A stretch of DNA of 12,010 bases from JBDSTW01 sp039914705 (lineage in GTDB: Bacteria > Pseudomonadota > Gammaproteobacteria > SURF-13): assembly GCA_039914705.1 (NCBI GenBank), contig JBDSOT010000096.1, positions 1 through 12,010 of the forward strand. The letters are read 5' to 3'. The stretch's first letter is position 1, and the number at the start of each line of letters is the position of its first letter. A program made the position numbers and the translations under genes. Below are positions 1 to 7,774 of the stretch, piece after piece. Below the pieces are notes generated by a model, which worked only from the letters and a program-made list of their open reading frames with translations, was not told where the DNA came from and ran no database searches.

Positions 1-42
1 GCCCGGGTGGCGTTGTGGTAGACACCAGGGCACAGCCCTGGC
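1..42 (+). pseudogene. Truncated tRNA-Leu-like 5' fragment
   Basis: The first 12 bases are identical to the acceptor and D-stem start of the intact tRNA-Leu at 79, and the following TGGTAGAC matches its D-loop region, with a short substitution between. After position 24 the similarity ends. Positions 25-41 form a perfect 7-bp hairpin (CCAGGGC, loop ACA, GCCCTGG) in place of a normal anticodon arm. A 7-base loop reading of this hairpin lacks the invariant U33. No variable arm, T-arm (TTCGA) or 3' acceptor strand follows. I read it as a remnant of a tRNA-Leu duplication. It could instead be a partial gene whose history lies outside the window, because it begins exactly at the window edge. Confidence 0.45.
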
Positions 43-63
43 AACAGGGTGCGCATTAAACAC

Positions 64-69
64 TATTAT
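64..69 (+). promoter_or_regulatory. Possible -10 element of the tRNA-Leu gene
   Basis: TATTAT matches five of six bases of the sigma70 -10 consensus and lies 9 bp before the mature tRNA 5' end. The best -35 at 17-bp spacing is GCAACA (41-46), which matches only the last three consensus bases and lies just after the tRNA-like hairpin. Transcription may instead come from upstream of the window. Confidence 0.3.
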
Positions 70-78
70 TTTTATCTT

Positions 79-165
79 GCCCGGGTGGCGAAATTGGTAG
101 ACGCAAGGGACTTAAAATCCCTCGGCCGCAAGGCTGTGCCGGTTCGAGTCCGGCCCCGGGCACCA
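79..165 (+). tRNA. tRNA-Leu (anticodon UAA)
   Basis: An 87-nt class II tRNA with encoded CCA. The acceptor stem pairs GCCCGGG (79-85) with CCCGGGC (155-161), followed by discriminator A162 and CCA 163-165. The D-arm contains TTGGTAGAC. The anticodon stem AGGGA/TCCCT (106-110/118-122) encloses loop CTTAAAA, placing anticodon TAA at 113-115, which reads UUA and UUG leucine codons. A long variable arm (CGGCCGCAAGGCTG region) and a T-arm with TTCGAGT follow. A73 and the long variable arm are the normal leucine identity features. A run of six T starts right after CCA. Confidence 0.97.
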
Positions 166-171
166 TTTTTT
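141..171 (+). terminator. Possible tRNA 3' terminator (GC-rich arm plus T6)
   Basis: The GC-rich T-arm and acceptor strand of the tRNA are followed at once by TTTTTT (166-171). A stem ending in the tRNA with a U-tract directly behind it can stop transcription. No separate hairpin lies between CCA and the T run, so this is a weak call. Confidence 0.3.
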
Positions 172-414
172 CAATTAGTTACACGCGTTTTAAATTCTAT
201 TACCTCCTCTCTATTATTTATTTAGCGTCTGCGCCAATTTCGTGCCACAAAGTGAAGGCTACTCTGTAAGGCTTCCAGCGGCGCACTTGCCAGTGTATAT
301 CGATTCCATCAATGCCTAGAAAGCAAAAACATACCGACAGGAAAGGTTGTTGCAGCTTCATTTATCGATGTATGTATGGTATGTATGAGTCGAGGAATTC
401 GCCTTTGGATTCAG

Positions 415-444
415 TTGGGTTAAAATTCACTAAACAGTTACAAT
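415..444 (+). promoter_or_regulatory. Candidate sigma70 promoter of the signalling cluster
   Basis: A TTGGGT -35 (415-420) is separated by 18 bp from TACAAT (439-444), which matches five of six -10 consensus bases. It would give a 5' leader of roughly 75 nt before the kinase start. The -35 is poor (TTG only), so the promoter may be weak or need an activator. Confidence 0.4.
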
Positions 445-515
445 TTCAGCTAACCGCGCCTTTGCAGCGCTATGATTATTAACCAGATCATTGATTTATT
501 CGGTCGCTCATCGAC

Positions 516-520
516 GAGGA
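516..520 (+). promoter_or_regulatory. Ribosome binding site of the poly-HAMP kinase
   Basis: GAGGA lies 7 nt before the ATG at 528 and fixes that start over the second in-frame ATG four codons later. Confidence 0.75.
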
Positions 521-527
521 AAACATC

Positions 528-3500
528 ATGTCAGCCAAAATGACTGCCAAAGAATTTCTTGATACACGGCAAATACTGAAAGCCCTGCGTATGTACCGGA
601 AAGGCGATTTTTCCGTGCGTTTACCGGTCGGTCTGGACGGTGTCGAAGCAGAGATCGCCGAGGTATTCAATGAAGTAGTCGAATTAAATGAATCAATGGT
701 CAAGGAATTTGATCGCATCAGTAATGTAGTGGGCAAAGAAGGCAAGATTTCGCAGCGAGCACGTCTGCAAGACGCCAGTGGTTCATGGGCAGCGTGCGTG
801 GATTCAGTCAATACGCTTATTGGCGACATGGTCCAGCCCACTACGGAAGTGGCGCGCGTAATCGGCGCGGTAGCCAAGGGCGATCTGTCGCAGGTGATGC
901 AGCTCGAAATTGACGGCAGAGGTTTGCGCGGTGAGTTTTTGCGCATTGGTAAGGTCGTGAACACCATGGTGGATCAGCTGGGTTCGTTTGCTTCCGAGGT
1001 GACGCGCGTGGCGCGCGAGGTGGGCACCGAAGGCAAGCTGGGCGGCCAAGCGAAGGTGAAGGGTGTGGGCGGTACCTGGAAGGATTTGACCGACAATGTA
1101 AACTTCATGGCCGCGAATCTAACCGGTCAGGTGCGCAATATCGCGGAGGTGACCACCGCGGTGGCCAAGGGTGATCTGTCTAAAAAGATTACCGTGGATG
1201 TTAAAGGTGAAATCCTCGAATTAAAAAATACTATTAACACCATGGTGGATCAGCTCAACTCGTTTGCCGCCGAGGTATCGCGCGTGGCGCGTGAGGTGGG
1301 CACGGAAGGCAAGCTCGGCGGCCAGGCACAGGTGAAGGGCGTAGGCGGCACCTGGAAGGATTTGACCGATAACGTGAACTCGATGGCCAACAATCTCACC
1401 GGTCAGGTGCGCAACATTGCCGAGGTTACCACGGCAGTAGCGAATGGCAATCTCTCTAAAAAGATCACCGTCGATGTAAAGGGTGAAATCCTGGAGCTTA
1501 AAATCACCATCAATACCATGGTGGATCAGCTCAACTCGTTTGCCTCGGAAGTAACGCGCGTGGCGCGCGAGGTGGGTACCGAAGGCAAGCTCGGCGGTCA
1601 GGCACAGGTGAAGGGTGTGGGCGGCACCTGGAAGGATTTGACCGATAACGTGAATTATATGGCCGCGAACCTGACCGGCCAGGTGCGTAATATCGCGGAG
1701 GTGACTACCGCGGTGGCCAAGGGCGACCTTTCCAAGAAGATCACCGTGGATGTGAAGGGCGAGATTCTGGAGTTGAAGAGCACCATCAACACCATGGTGG
1801 ATCAGCTCAACTCGTTCGCGGCGGAGGTGACGCGTGTGGCGCGTGAGGTCGGCACCGAGGGTAAACTCGGCGGCCAGGCGCAGGTAAAAGGCGTGGGCGG
1901 CACCTGGAAAGACCTTACCGATAATGTGAACTCCATGGCCGCGAATCTGACCGGCCAGGTGCGCAATATCGCGGAGGTGACCACTGCAGTGGCCAAGGGC
2001 GATCTGTCCAAGAAAATCACCGTGGATGTGAAGGGTGAAATCCTGGAGCTCAAAAACACCATCAACACCATGGTGGATCAGCTCAACTCGTTTGCCGCCG
2101 AGGTGTCGCGCGTGGCGCGCGAGGTGGGTACCGAAGGTAAGCTTGGCGGCCAGGCGCAGGTGAAGGGCGTCGGCGGTACCTGGAAGGACCTCACCGAGAA
2201 CGTAAATTTCATGGCTGCCAATCTGACCGGCCAGGTGCGCAATATCGCGGAGGTGACCACCGCGGTGGCCAACGGTGACCTCTCCAAGAAGATCACCGTG
2301 GATGTGAAGGGTGAAATCCTCGAGTTGAAAGACACTGTTAATACCATGGTGGATCAGCTCAATTCATTTGCCTCCGAGGTAACGCGTGTGGCGCGCGAGG
2401 TGGGCAGCGACGGGAAGCTCGGTGGTCAGGCCGAAGTGAGGGGCGTCGGCGGCACCTGGAAAGACCTCACCGATAATGTGAATTTCATGGCCGGTAATCT
2501 TACCGGCCAGGTGCGTAACATCGCCGAGGTGACCACGGCCGTGGCAAACGGTGATTTGTCCAAGAAGATTACCGTGGACGTGAAGGGCGAAATTCTCGAG
2601 TTGAAAAATACCGTGAATACGATGGTGGATCAGCTCAATTCGTTTGCCGCAGAGGTAACGCGTGTGGCGCGTGAGGTAGGCACCGAGGGTAAGCTCGGCG
2701 GGCAGGCACAGGTGAAGGGCGTTGCCGGTACCTGGAAAGATTTAACCGACAATGTGAACTACATGGCCAATAACCTTACCGGCCAGGTGCGTAACATCGC
2801 CGAGGTGACTACGGCCGTGGCAAACGGTGATTTGTCCAAGAAGATTACGGTGGACGTGAAGGGCGAAATCCTCGAGCTAAAAAACACCGTCAATACCATG
2901 GTGGATCAGCTCAACTCGTTCGCGGCGGAGGTAACCCGCGTAGCACGCGAGGTGGGCACGGAGGGCAAGCTCGGTGGCCAGGCACAGGTGAAGGGCGTGG
3001 GCGGTACCTGGAAGGATCTCACCGATAACGTGAATTTCATGGCTGCCAACTTGACCGGGCAGGTGCGCAATATTGCGAACGTCGTGACGGCGGTTGCCAA
3101 CGGCGATCTCAAACGCAAACTCGCCGTGGAGGCCAAGGGTGAAATTGCGGCGCTTGCCGACACTATTAACGGCATGATTGAGACGCTGGCGACCTTCGCC
3201 GATCAGGTAACAAACGTGGCGCGCGAAGTGGGTATCGAAGGCAAACTCGGCGGGCAGGCCAAGGTGCCGGGCGCTGCGGGTCTGTGGCGTGATCTCACCG
3301 ACAACGTGAATCAGCTTGCCGCCAATCTAACCACCCAGGTGCGTGCCATCGCCGAGGTGGCAACGGCCGTGACCAAGGGCGATCTCACACGTTCCATTAC
3401 CGTGGAAGCACTAGGCGAAGTGGCCGCGCTCAAGGACAACATCAATGAGATGATTCGCAACCTCAAGGACACCACGCTCAAAAATACCGAGCAGGATTGG

Positions 3501-6338
3501 CTCAAAACGAACCTTGCGCGCTTCACACGTATGCTGCAAGGCGAACGCGATCTGGGTATGGTATCCAAGCTGATCCTTTCCGAGCTCGGGCCTTTGGTCA
3601 ACGCGCATCATGGTGTGTTTTACCTAAATCAGAAACAGGAAGATAAGGTGGAACCGGAACTGGAATTACTGGCGAGTTATGCGTATAAAAAACGTAAAAA
3701 TCTCTCCAGCCGCTTTAAGCTGGGTGAGGGTCTGGTTGGCCAGTGCGCCTACGAAAAGGAGCGCATCCTGGTTACTAATGTTCCGGACGACTATATCCAG
3801 GTCAATTCCGGTCTCGGTGAGGGGACTCCGCGCAACATTATCGTATTGCCGGTGCTGTTCGAAGGCGAGGTCAAGGCAATCATTGAACTGGCCTCGTTCA
3901 ATTACTTTAGCGAAACCCACCAATCCTTCCTCGACCAGTTGATGGAGAGTATCGGCATAGTATTAAACACCATCGCTGCCAACATGCGCACCGAGGATTT
4001 ACTCAAGCAGTCGCAATCGCTCACGGTTGAATTGCAGAGTCAGCAAGAAGAGCTCAAGCAGACTAATGACAGGCTGGAGCAACAGGCGAAAAACCTGCAA
4101 AAATCCGAGGATCTGCTAAAGAGCCAGCAGGAAGAATTGCAGCAAACGAATGAGGAGCTCGAAGAAAAGGCGCGCCTGCTGTCCCAGCAAAAATCAGAGG
4201 TGGAGTCCAAAAACAGGGAGGTCGAATTCGCGAAGGAGGCTCTGGAAGAAAAGGCGGAACAGCTGACGCTGACCTCAAAATATAAATCCGAATTCCTCGC
4301 GAACATGTCGCACGAGTTGCGCACCCCGCTTAACAGTTTGCTCATTCTATCGAAACTGTTATCCGATAATCCTGATAATAATCTATCGCCGAAGCAGACC
4401 GAATTTGCCCATACCATTTATGCATCGGGCGCCGATCTGCTATCTCTCATTAATGATATTCTGGATCTGTCCAAGATCGAATCGGGCACGGTCACGCTGG
4501 ACGTTACCCAAGAGCGCTTTACGGATATGCAGGCCTACGTTGAGCAGAACTTCAGCCTGCTCGCACACACCAAGGGTCTTAAATTTATTACCAGCCTTGA
4601 CAAGAAATTGCCGCAGACTATGTTGACCGACATAAAACGTTTGCAGCAAATCCTGAAAAACCTGCTGTCCAATGCCTTCAAGTTTACCGAGAAAGGCAAG
4701 GTTGAATTGCGCATAATGCCTGTCATGGAAGGCTGGAATATCGGCAACGACAAACTGGGTAACGCGGATAAGGTGATTGCCTTTTCCGTGACTGACACCG
4801 GCATCGGTATCGCCCCGGAAAAGCAGAATATTATTTTCGAGGCATTTCAGCAGGCCGATGGCACAACCAGTCGCAAATATGGCGGTACTGGTTTGGGCCT
4901 GTCCATCAGCCGTGAAATTGCCGCGCTGCTGGGGGGCGAGATACGTGTGACGAGCACGCCTGGAGAGGGCAGTACCTTTACGCTTTATTTGCCACTGACC
5001 TACAAGCCATATTCCATCGCTGTTCCTACGTTGATCGGTGGCACGTCGTTATTTGAGACAGCACTCAGCAAGACGACAATCGCGACTGTGAACGAGATTG
5101 ATCTTTCACTATTGGAACAAAGTGATATAAAAGATGACCGCGATGTACTTCTGCCTGATGATCGCATTCTGTTAATCATTGAGAACGACGTCAAGTTCGT
5201 GCCCATTATGATTGATCTCGCACACGAAAAAGGTTTCAAGGCAGTGGTAGCCCTGCGCGGGCACGCTGCCTTGGCTATCGCAAAAAAATACCGGCCCGAT
5301 GCGATCACCTTGGACATTCGCCTGCCCGACATTGATGGCTGGGCGGTGCTCGACCTTCTCAAGCACGATGCCCTCACCCGTCACATTCCGGTGCACGTTA
5401 TCTCGGTGGAAGAGCAGCGCCAAAAAGGTTTACAAATGGGCGCCTTCGGTTACCTGGAAAAACCGGCGGATAAGGAAAGTTTGCTTGCGGCGTTGTCCGG
5501 CATCAGGGATTTTGTAGACCGCCGCGTAAAAAAACTACTGGTGGTCGAAGATGATGAAGTTCAGCAAAACAATATCATAGAGTTGATTGGCAATGGCGAT
5601 GTTGAAACCACGGCGGTAAGCACCGGCAAGGCAGCCCTTGAGTTACTGCATAAGGCCGATAACCACTATGACTGCATTGTCGTTGACCTCAAGTTGCCGG
5701 ACATGCGCGGGATTGAGTTAATCGAGAAGATTCGCAAAAGCAAGGTCGTCGCGAATCTTCCGGTCATCGTATACACCGCGAAAGATCTTACCCGCAAGGA
5801 AGAAACCCAGATCAAGAAACTGGCCGAGACTATTATCATCAAGGACGTGAAATCCCCGGAGCGGCTGCTTGATGAGACGGCCTTGTTTCTGCACCGCGCC
5901 ATGGAAAACATGCCCGAGGCCAAGCGGCGCGTGCTCAAACAGCTGCATCAGACAGACCCCGTGCTGGCCGGCAAGAAAGTGCTGGTCGTCGATGACGATA
6001 TCCGCAATATATTCTCGCTTACCAGCGTGCTGGAGCAGCAGCTTATGGAAGTAGTGTACGCCGAGAATGGCAAAGATGGCATCCAGATGCTTAAAGACAC
6101 TGCGGATGTCGGTATCGTCCTGATGGATGTGATGATGCCCGAGATGGATGGCTATGACACGATACGCTTAATCCGCAGCCTGGAAAACTTTGCTACGCTG
6201 CCGATCATCGCGCTGACCGCCAAGGCCATGAAGGGTGATCGCGATAAGTGTATTGAGGCAGGGGCCTCGGATTACATCGCCAAGCCAGTGGACATCGATC
6301 AGCTACTCTCATTATTACGCGTGTGGCTGTATCGCTAA
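528..6338 (+). CDS. Soluble poly-HAMP / GAF hybrid histidine kinase with three receiver domains
   Basis: This is a 1936-residue sensor kinase that should autophosphorylate on His1262 and pass the phosphoryl group to receiver aspartates. There is no signal peptide or membrane segment, so it is predicted to be cytoplasmic. In order: a divergent HAMP start (1-60), a divergent repeat unit (61-153), nine 92-residue HAMP units (154-981), a GAF domain (about 1000-1150), a coiled coil (about 1158-1250), and HisKA with SHELRTPLN around His1262. The ATPase domain has N1382, DTGIGI (1423-1428) and GGTGLGLSI (1452-1460). Receivers follow with phosphoacceptors D1596, D1720 and D1867. REC1 has E1552-N1553 where an acidic pair is usual, REC2 has E1674-D1675, and REC3 is fully canonical (D1822-D1823, K1919). 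No HPt domain is seen. The same 90-92-residue poly-HAMP design is known in fungal group III kinases (Nik1/Os-1). The stimulus is unknown. Confidence 0.95.
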   Translation: MSAKMTAKEFLDTRQILKALRMYRKGDFSVRLPVGLDGVEAEIAEVFNEVVELNESMVKEFDRISNVVGKEGKISQRARLQDASGSWAACVDSVNTLIGDMVQPTTEVARVIGAVAKGDLSQVMQLEIDGRGLRGEFLRIGKVVNTMVDQLGSFASEVTRVAREVGTEGKLGGQAKVKGVGGTWKDLTDNVNFMAANLTGQVRNIAEVTTAVAKGDLSKKITVDVKGEILELKNTINTMVDQLNSFAAEVSRVAREVGTEGKLGGQAQVKGVGGTWKDLTDNVNSMANNLTGQVRNIAEVTTAVANGNLSKKITVDVKGEILELKITINTMVDQLNSFASEVTRVAREVGTEGKLGGQAQVKGVGGTWKDLTDNVNYMAANLTGQVRNIAEVTTAVAKGDLSKKITVDVKGEILELKSTINTMVDQLNSFAAEVTRVAREVGTEGKLGGQAQVKGVGGTWKDLTDNVNSMAANLTGQVRNIAEVTTAVAKGDLSKKITVDVKGEILELKNTINTMVDQLNSFAAEVSRVAREVGTEGKLGGQAQVKGVGGTWKDLTENVNFMAANLTGQVRNIAEVTTAVANGDLSKKITVDVKGEILELKDTVNTMVDQLNSFASEVTRVAREVGSDGKLGGQAEVRGVGGTWKDLTDNVNFMAGNLTGQVRNIAEVTTAVANGDLSKKITVDVKGEILELKNTVNTMVDQLNSFAAEVTRVAREVGTEGKLGGQAQVKGVAGTWKDLTDNVNYMANNLTGQVRNIAEVTTAVANGDLSKKITVDVKGEILELKNTVNTMVDQLNSFAAEVTRVAREVGTEGKLGGQAQVKGVGGTWKDLTDNVNFMAANLTGQVRNIANVVTAVANGDLKRKLAVEAKGEIAALADTINGMIETLATFADQVTNVAREVGIEGKLGGQAKVPGAAGLWRDLTDNVNQLAANLTTQVRAIAEVATAVTKGDLTRSITVEALGEVAALKDNINEMIRNLKDTTLKNTEQDWLKTNLARFTRMLQGERDLGMVSKLILSELGPLVNAHHGVFYLNQKQEDKVEPELELLASYAYKKRKNLSSRFKLGEGLVGQCAYEKERILVTNVPDDYIQVNSGLGEGTPRNIIVLPVLFEGEVKAIIELASFNYFSETHQSFLDQLMESIGIVLNTIAANMRTEDLLKQSQSLTVELQSQQEELKQTNDRLEQQAKNLQKSEDLLKSQQEELQQTNEELEEKARLLSQQKSEVESKNREVEFAKEALEEKAEQLTLTSKYKSEFLANMSHELRTPLNSLLILSKLLSDNPDNNLSPKQTEFAHTIYASGADLLSLINDILDLSKIESGTVTLDVTQERFTDMQAYVEQNFSLLAHTKGLKFITSLDKKLPQTMLTDIKRLQQILKNLLSNAFKFTEKGKVELRIMPVMEGWNIGNDKLGNADKVIAFSVTDTGIGIAPEKQNIIFEAFQQADGTTSRKYGGTGLGLSISREIAALLGGEIRVTSTPGEGSTFTLYLPLTYKPYSIAVPTLIGGTSLFETALSKTTIATVNEIDLSLLEQSDIKDDRDVLLPDDRILLIIENDVKFVPIMIDLAHEKGFKAVVALRGHAALAIAKKYRPDAITLDIRLPDIDGWAVLDLLKHDALTRHIPVHVISVEEQRQKGLQMGAFGYLEKPADKESLLAALSGIRDFVDRRVKKLLVVEDDEVQQNNIIELIGNGDVETTAVSTGKAALELLHKADNHYDCIVVDLKLPDMRGIELIEKIRKSKVVANLPVIVYTAKDLTRKEETQIKKLAETIIIKDVKSPERLLDETALFLHRAMENMPEAKRRVLKQLHQTDPVLAGKKVLVVDDDIRNIFSLTSVLEQQLMEVVYAENGKDGIQMLKDTADVGIVLMDVMMPEMDGYDTIRLIRSLENFATLPIIALTAKAMKGDRDKCIEAGASDYIAKPVDIDQLLSLLRVWLYR
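987..3470 (+). repeat. Nine tandem 276-bp HAMP-coding repeats
   Basis: Nine direct repeats of exactly 276 bp (92 codons) start at 987, 1263, 1539, 1815, 2091, 2367, 2643, 2919 and 3195. Each encodes a linker half (AREVGTEGKLGGQA...GTWKDLTDNVN) and a canonical HAMP half (TAVAKGDLSKKITVDVKGEI). Units 1-7 are nearly identical as protein. The second half of unit 8 and all of unit 9 diverge, for example NVVTAVANGDLKRKLAV. A more distant unit lies before the array (codons 61-153). Most differences among units 1-7 are at third codon positions, indicating selection on the protein and an array that is mostly not newly made. Unit length is a multiple of three, so gain or loss of whole units keeps the frame. 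Confidence 0.96.
4041..4256 (+). repeat. 28-residue-periodic coiled-coil segment within the kinase
   Basis: Codons 1172-1243 show a four-heptad (28-residue) period. QQEEL occurs at 1172 and 1200, and the LE(Q/E)(Q/K)A motif occurs at 1183, 1211 and 1239. The segment is rich in Glu and Gln and joins the GAF domain to the HisKA helix. This is the expected place for a signalling helix that carries rotation or register shifts to the kinase. The DNA copies differ at many third positions, so the period is kept at protein level. Confidence 0.8.
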
Positions 6339-6350
6339 GAGACACACCAC

Positions 6351-7187
6351 GTGACAGATCTCGGCACGCATGCGCAGCTGGTGGATCTGGAAATTCGCCT
6401 ATTATTAGAGGGCGTGTTCTGTCATTATGGCTACGACTTTCGCAATTATGCGATGTCCTCCATCAAGCGACGTATCGCCAAGGCGGTTGATGATGAAAAG
6501 CTGGACAGCATATCCGCGCTTCAGAGTAAGGTGTTGCACGACTCTGAATGCATGGGGCGACTACTACTTGTGCTGTCGATTAATGTCACCAGCATGTTCC
6601 GCGACCCGCATTTTTATCTTACCTTCCGTACGCAAGTGGTGCCTTATCTACGCACTTATCCGTTCATACGCATCTGGCTTGCCGGTTGTTCCACTGGCGA
6701 GGAAGTCTATTCGATGGCCCTGCTGTTGCAGGAAGAAGGCCTGTATGATAGATGTAGAATTTATGCTACAGACATGAACGAGTTGGTGCTGCAAAGGGCA
6801 CAGGAAGGAATTTTTCCGCTGGCGTGCATGCAGCAATACACGAATAATTATCAGCAGGCAGGCGGCAAACGGTCATTCTCGGAGTATTACACCGCGAAGT
6901 ACGACAATGCGATTTTTCATCCTGCACTCAAACAGAATATTGTTTTCGCCGCGCACAACCTGGCGACCGATAGTTCCTTTAATGAATTCCAGGTTATTTT
7001 TTGTCGCAACGTGATGATTTATTTTAACAAGACGCTCCAGGGGCGCGTTCATAACCTGCTCTACGAAAGCATGAGCATGTTCGGTATCCTGGGATTGGGA
7101 TCAAAAGAAACTATCAAATTTACGCCGCGCGAGACGTGTTACGAAGAACTGGGTCCCCTTAGCAAGCTCAACAGGAAGGTGCGCTAA
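6351..7187 (+). CDS. CheR-type protein-glutamate O-methyltransferase
   Basis: A 278-residue S-adenosylmethionine-dependent enzyme expected to methylate glutamate side chains on a receptor-like target. Visible family features are the N-terminal helical domain (about 12-65), NVTSMFRDP (78-86, compare the CheR NxTxFFR motif), the SAM-binding loop AGCSTGEE (111-118), ATDMN (139-143) and FCRNVMIYF (217-225). Length is normal for a single-domain CheR, with no TPR or pentapeptide tail. The start is a GTG 12 bp after the kinase stop. It is needed to include the conserved N-terminal helix, and the nearby AAGAGA overlapping that stop is only a weak ribosome binding site. The next gene overlaps by one base. 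No MCP, CheA or CheW is in the window, so its substrate is probably the upstream kinase or a distant receptor (inference). Confidence 0.93.
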   Translation: MTDLGTHAQLVDLEIRLLLEGVFCHYGYDFRNYAMSSIKRRIAKAVDDEKLDSISALQSKVLHDSECMGRLLLVLSINVTSMFRDPHFYLTFRTQVVPYLRTYPFIRIWLAGCSTGEEVYSMALLLQEEGLYDRCRIYATDMNELVLQRAQEGIFPLACMQQYTNNYQQAGGKRSFSEYYTAKYDNAIFHPALKQNIVFAAHNLATDSSFNEFQVIFCRNVMIYFNKTLQGRVHNLLYESMSMFGILGLGSKETIKFTPRETCYEELGPLSKLNRKVR

Positions 7188-7774
7188 TGGCCTTCGAGGT
7201 TGTCGTAATCGGTACATCACTCGGGGGGCTCGCCGCTCTTCAAACGCTGCTAAGTGCTCTGCCCGCCAGTTTTTCAATTCCGCTCGTGATTGTGCAACAT
7301 CGGCTCAGTCACGCGCATAGCGAGATGGTGCAGCAGTTGCAAAAATCGAGCGCCCTGCCAGTCAGCGAACCCGAGGATAAAGAGCCCATGCTGCAAGGAC
7401 ATGTCTATCTTGCCCCGGCCGATTATCACCTGTTGCTGGAACGGGGCAGCTTCAGCCTCTCCACCGAAGCGCCGGTATTGTTTGCCAGGCCCTCTATTAA
7501 TGCTTTGTTTGATTCAGCGGCACATGTGTACGGCAACGCAGCTGTAGGCATTATCTTAACCGGTGCCAGCGACGATGGCGCCGCAGGTCTTGCCAGAATC
7601 AAGGCGGCGGGTGGTATTGCTATCGTTGAAAACCCGGCTACTGCCCAATGCCAGATAATGCCCCACGCGGCGGTGTCTGCCGGCGAGATCGATCATGTAC
7701 TCGAGATAGAAAAAATCGCGCCTTGCCTCATCCGACTTGGCAAGCTCACGTCCAGAGTAAAACAACGTGCATAA
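7187..7774 (+). CDS. CheB-type protein-glutamate methylesterase, receiver-less
   Basis: A 195-residue protein consisting only of the CheB catalytic domain, which removes methyl groups from glutamates and deamidates glutamines on receptors. The catalytic triad is visible: Ser11 in GTSLGG, His38 in VQHRL and Asp130 in LTGASDDGA. LAPADYH and RPSINALFDSAA match the family core. The N-terminal receiver domain and linker that control classical CheB through CheA are absent, so activity must be constitutive or controlled in another way. Its ATG overlaps the cheR stop (TAATG), a typical sign of translational coupling, which fits a paired methylation/demethylation module. Receiver-less CheB genes next to CheR and large hybrid kinases are a recurring bacterial arrangement. 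Confidence 0.93.
   Translation: MAFEVVVIGTSLGGLAALQTLLSALPASFSIPLVIVQHRLSHAHSEMVQQLQKSSALPVSEPEDKEPMLQGHVYLAPADYHLLLERGSFSLSTEAPVLFARPSINALFDSAAHVYGNAAVGIILTGASDDGAAGLARIKAAGGIAIVENPATAQCQIMPHAAVSAGEIDHVLEIEKIAPCLIRLGKLTSRVKQRA

Larger units (their letters stand above)
166..527 (+). other. Intergenic region between tRNA-Leu and the poly-HAMP kinase
   Basis: About 360 bp without a convincing gene. It is AT-rich at the tRNA side and contains a short tandem TATG-type repeat (368-388, ATGTATGTATGG then TATGTATGA). One 56-codon frame (312-482) is open but has no ribosome binding site and a composition like no recognised protein. The only functional elements I can support are the promoter candidate at 415-444 and the ribosome binding site at 516-520. 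Confidence 0.6.

Noticed and set aside
312..482. A 56-codon open frame in the gap before the kinase (begins MPRKQKHTDRKG).
   Set aside because: No ribosome binding site, it covers the likely promoter at 415-444, and the peptide resembles no family I know. Probably chance.
1802..3175. Several antisense open frames of about 89 codons repeating through the HAMP array.
   Set aside because: They recur every 276 bp and simply mirror the repeated codons of the + strand gene. No start signals or independent coding character.
528..3470. The repeat array as a possible CRISPR or minisatellite-type element.
   Set aside because: The 276-bp units are contiguous, fully coding, in frame and match known HAMP domains, with no spacers.
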